DNA from: Volvox africanus
Lineage: Eukaryota; Chlorophyta; Chlorophyceae; Chlamydomonadales; Volvocaceae
Reading direction: 5' to 3'
Length of the DNA: 64,000 nucleotides
NCBI GenBank assembly: GCA_030268105.1
Contig: BSDZ01000004.1
Span: 496,001 to 560,000 of the forward strand
Each line of letters starts with the position of its first letter. The stretch's first letter is position 1. A program made the position numbers and the translations under genes. The notes below the pieces were generated by a model. It saw only the letters and a program-made list of their open reading frames with translations. It was not told the DNA's origin and did no database searches. This document shows positions 62,037 through 64,000 of this stretch, piece by piece.

Positions 62037-63738
62037 TCATTCCGAGTGGCCATCTGCGCCGGACGTGGAATGGCGCGACTTGGATTCTTCTTTTACCGAC
62101 AGACCGTACGACGGTACATCCGTGAAACTCCACAACCGCCTCAACTCCCCGCGCTGCACACCCACTAGTACGACAGCTCCCAGTGTTGCCGGTACGATGT
62201 ACAGCAGTGCTGGTTGTCCGAGTCCGGTAATGTCGTTTGCAATGAATGCGCCCACCAGTCCAAGTACATAGGCAAACATAACTGGCGTGAAGTACGTCCG
62301 TTGGTACAGCACTGCCTCCGAAACTGCCATGCGCGGCAGTTCCGGAGCCGACGGCGGTTCCCCTGGGGCCGGCACTGCTGGTAGCACCGTAGCGGCAGCG
62401 GTGCTGGCACAATCATTTTGCCCTGATGTTAAGGGCATCTTCGTGGACTGGGAAGTAGAGGTTGTGATGGTGCTAGAAACAGTTTCAGTGTCGGAAGGGG
62501 GATTTGAACCCGGGACTGCACGACCTGATGCAGAGAGGCCGAGGTTGGAACGGGCAGAACCCAGAGCGGCGGAGCCGCCAGCGCCGCCGCTAGCGGCTGC
62601 AGACACGCCGCGTAAAATAGACGCCCCAAGATTGGCTGCTGCCGCCGCTGTCGCTGCCGTACTGCCGTCCTCGCCGCTGCTGCCGCCACCATCTGCATTT
62701 GTACCGTCTAGGGATTGAGTCCGCTGGCGAGCCTCCTGGTCGGCGACTCTGTCATAGGCCACCTCGGCGGCCTCAGCGGTGGCGTCAGCAATCTGCCATT
62801 TGGCAGGGAAACGTAGGGAGGAGAATAGACGGGCAGTGCCACCCAGGGTACGCAGTGTTGAGAGGCGAATGCATCATGGGAAGAAAATCGACATGCGTGG
62901 CGGTCCATGGGCGGAGAGCCACAGCCAGAAGCAATCTGCTTCCACAAGGGCCATAACAATCGCTAGCGAAGCCAGAGAAGGGCGCTCTGCTGTTTGTTCC
63001 CTATCTGTTATCTGCTGGGGGAAATTACACTCTTAAATTCACAGCATCCCCTTGGTCAACAAGGAAATGCAACAAAGCTTAAAACCCATTAATCTGTTAA
63101 CTGCAATATCAGTCAAGACATGAAATTCGTTAATTGATTGTCGTACATTTAGTGTTGTGACTCATCTCAAAACGATCAGATGCTTTAAGATCCCCCACCA
63201 CCCAGCCTTCCTGACCCCGTCAAGACGGATAACCCCGACCTTTTTTCATTATTCAAGAATATGAGGGCGTCTCCCTCTATCGCGCGGCAGGGACCTGCGC
63301 CGCTCCGCCAGGTTCAAGAATGACAAACTATTTCCTAAAACAGTTTGGGGTAATCAGTTCGTACCTTACGGTCACGAAAATTTGAAAACCATTAAAGATA
63401 TATTAATTAAATCCGTTAATATTGCTTTTGAAGAAAATATAAAAATTAATCAAATTATTATTGGTTTAATTAAAGGGTAGTGGACCACTGGTGAGGTATT
63501 CCCCCCCCCCCCTACACACACACCATCTCCACCACCACCCATCCTCATCGCCACTCGGTAATAATCAAATAGTTATACTCATTAGTGTGGAAGTTTCCGA
63601 GCACCGACATACAACCTCATCGTCTGCCTCACCTGACGGCTGGTGGCCCCCGGCTCCAGTGCCGCCAAGGCAGAGCTGATCGCCTCTGCCGCCGCAACCG
63701 CCCGGGCACGCATATCCGTCGAACGAGAGGCGTCGTAC
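62037..63738 (-). CDS. Signal-peptide-peptidase-like intramembrane aspartyl protease, C-terminal part
   Basis: Two 3' exons are visible, complement(63633-63738, 62037-62792). They join in phase 0 and end at TGA; earlier exons lie beyond the right edge, so the gene is partial. SPP/SPPL proteases cut transmembrane helices of type II proteins. The visible part starts just after the second catalytic helix (RYD-like start YDASRSTDMRARA), continues through a loop of over 180 residues rich in Ala, Ser, Gly and Thr, then TM8 (YFTPVMFAYVLGLVGAF) and TM9 with the obligatory PAL motif in GQPALLYIVP, followed by QRGELRRLWSF and a short Ser-rich tail. The GQPALLY...RGELRRLW pattern is closest to plant SPPL proteins. 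The catalytic YD and GxGD motifs must be upstream and cannot be checked here. The intron between the two exons contains an AT-rich foreign-looking fragment. Confidence 0.85.
63270..63480 (+). pseudogene. AT-rich bacterial-looking coding remnant within the SPPL intron
   Basis: From about 63,310 to the TAG at 63478-63480 the plus strand stays open and reads RFKNDKLFPKTVWGNQFVPY, then ENLKTIKDILIKSVNIAFEE and INQIIIGLIKG. The Lys/Asn/Ile-rich composition and AT-rich DNA match the other bacterial fragments in the window and differ from the host. It lies inside the intron 62793-63632 of the protease gene, on the opposite strand. I do not recognise the family. Confidence 0.45.
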
Positions 63739-64000
63739 CTGCATAATGTACATGCCGTACGTACACAACACGTAGGTCCGGTTTCCAGGCTGGCGGAAAG
63801 CCCGAACGTGGCATGACCGACAAACACAACCCCTCCCTTATAATTTTATTTGTTTAATAAAACTTAATTAACATCATAATCATATTACTATATGTTATAT
63901 AAGATTATATATTATTAATTGTAATATATTGATCGACAACTGGACGTCACAGATTTGTTTGCCGGGGACTCGGAAGGCATGTTGCCTGTCTTTTTTACCT
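63739..64000. other. Right-edge sequence, presumably SPPL intron
   Basis: No exon is recognised. The 63,840-63,935 stretch is strongly AT-rich without a recognisable protein. Because the acceptor at 63739-63740 requires an upstream exon, this is probably intron of the protease gene on the minus strand. Confidence 0.45.

Noticed and set aside
62490..62520. tRNA-like B-box (GGTTCAAATCC on the minus strand)
   Set aside because: The flanking bases cannot form a T-stem and no acceptor or anticodon arm is found; it lies within coding sequence of the protease loop.

Overview
This window is nuclear DNA of a green alga of the order Chlamydomonadales, most likely a volvocine species (the Chlamydomonas/Gonium/Volvox lineage). 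All recognised genes are split by canonical GT-AG introns whose phases I checked by hand across every junction. The content includes a nuclear-encoded photosystem I subunit with a chloroplast transit peptide (PsaK) and two very large, low-complexity-rich proteins carrying a split SAND/VARL domain, the hallmark of the volvocine RegA/RLS (regA-like sequence) family. A TGTAA motif, the usual chlorophyte poly(A) signal, lies downstream of several genes.

Layout from left to right: PsaK (-, 632-1593); about 3.8 kb of repeat-rich intergenic DNA with two minisatellites; 20S proteasome subunit alpha-5 (+, 5389-7791); La RNA-binding protein with an RGG tail (-, 8999-14360), divergent from a dynamin-related protein of the DRP3/Drp1 type (+, 14984-22674); a choline-transporter-like (SLC44/CTL) membrane protein (+, 25233-30015); RegA-like gene A (+, 34127-39303); a 9.2 kb intergenic stretch with a (TAG)n tract and an AT-rich block of decayed bacterial genes (43,010-44,480); RegA-like gene B (-, 48522-54527); about 7.5 kb with no recognisable gene; and the 3' part of a signal-peptide-peptidase-like aspartyl protease (-, 62037-63738, continuing past the right edge).

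Two things stand out. (1) The SAND-domain segments of RegA-like genes A and B, including the intron between the two SAND exons, form a near-perfect inverted repeat of about 0.5 kb (35,292-35,794 and 52,272-52,780). By my hand alignment there are four substitutions and one 6-bp indel, all inside the intron. The rest of the two proteins is unrelated at sequence level. The repeats flank both C-terminal exons, and both of those exons start in phase 0 with a GRPRKR motif. Recombination between the repeats would therefore invert about 16.5 kb and exchange the C-terminal halves of the two regulators in frame. (2) AT-rich fragments of bacterial, Rickettsiales-like genes are scattered through the host sequence: an RDD-family gene followed by sucC with a premature stop, and pieces of IS256, IS3 and rve-type transposases. 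Several sit inside introns of intact host genes, which argues for nuclear integration of endosymbiont DNA and not for contamination.

Apart from the RegA-like pair the genes are unrelated housekeeping genes (photosynthesis, proteolysis, RNA metabolism, organelle fission, membrane transport, intramembrane proteolysis). They do not form a functional cluster.
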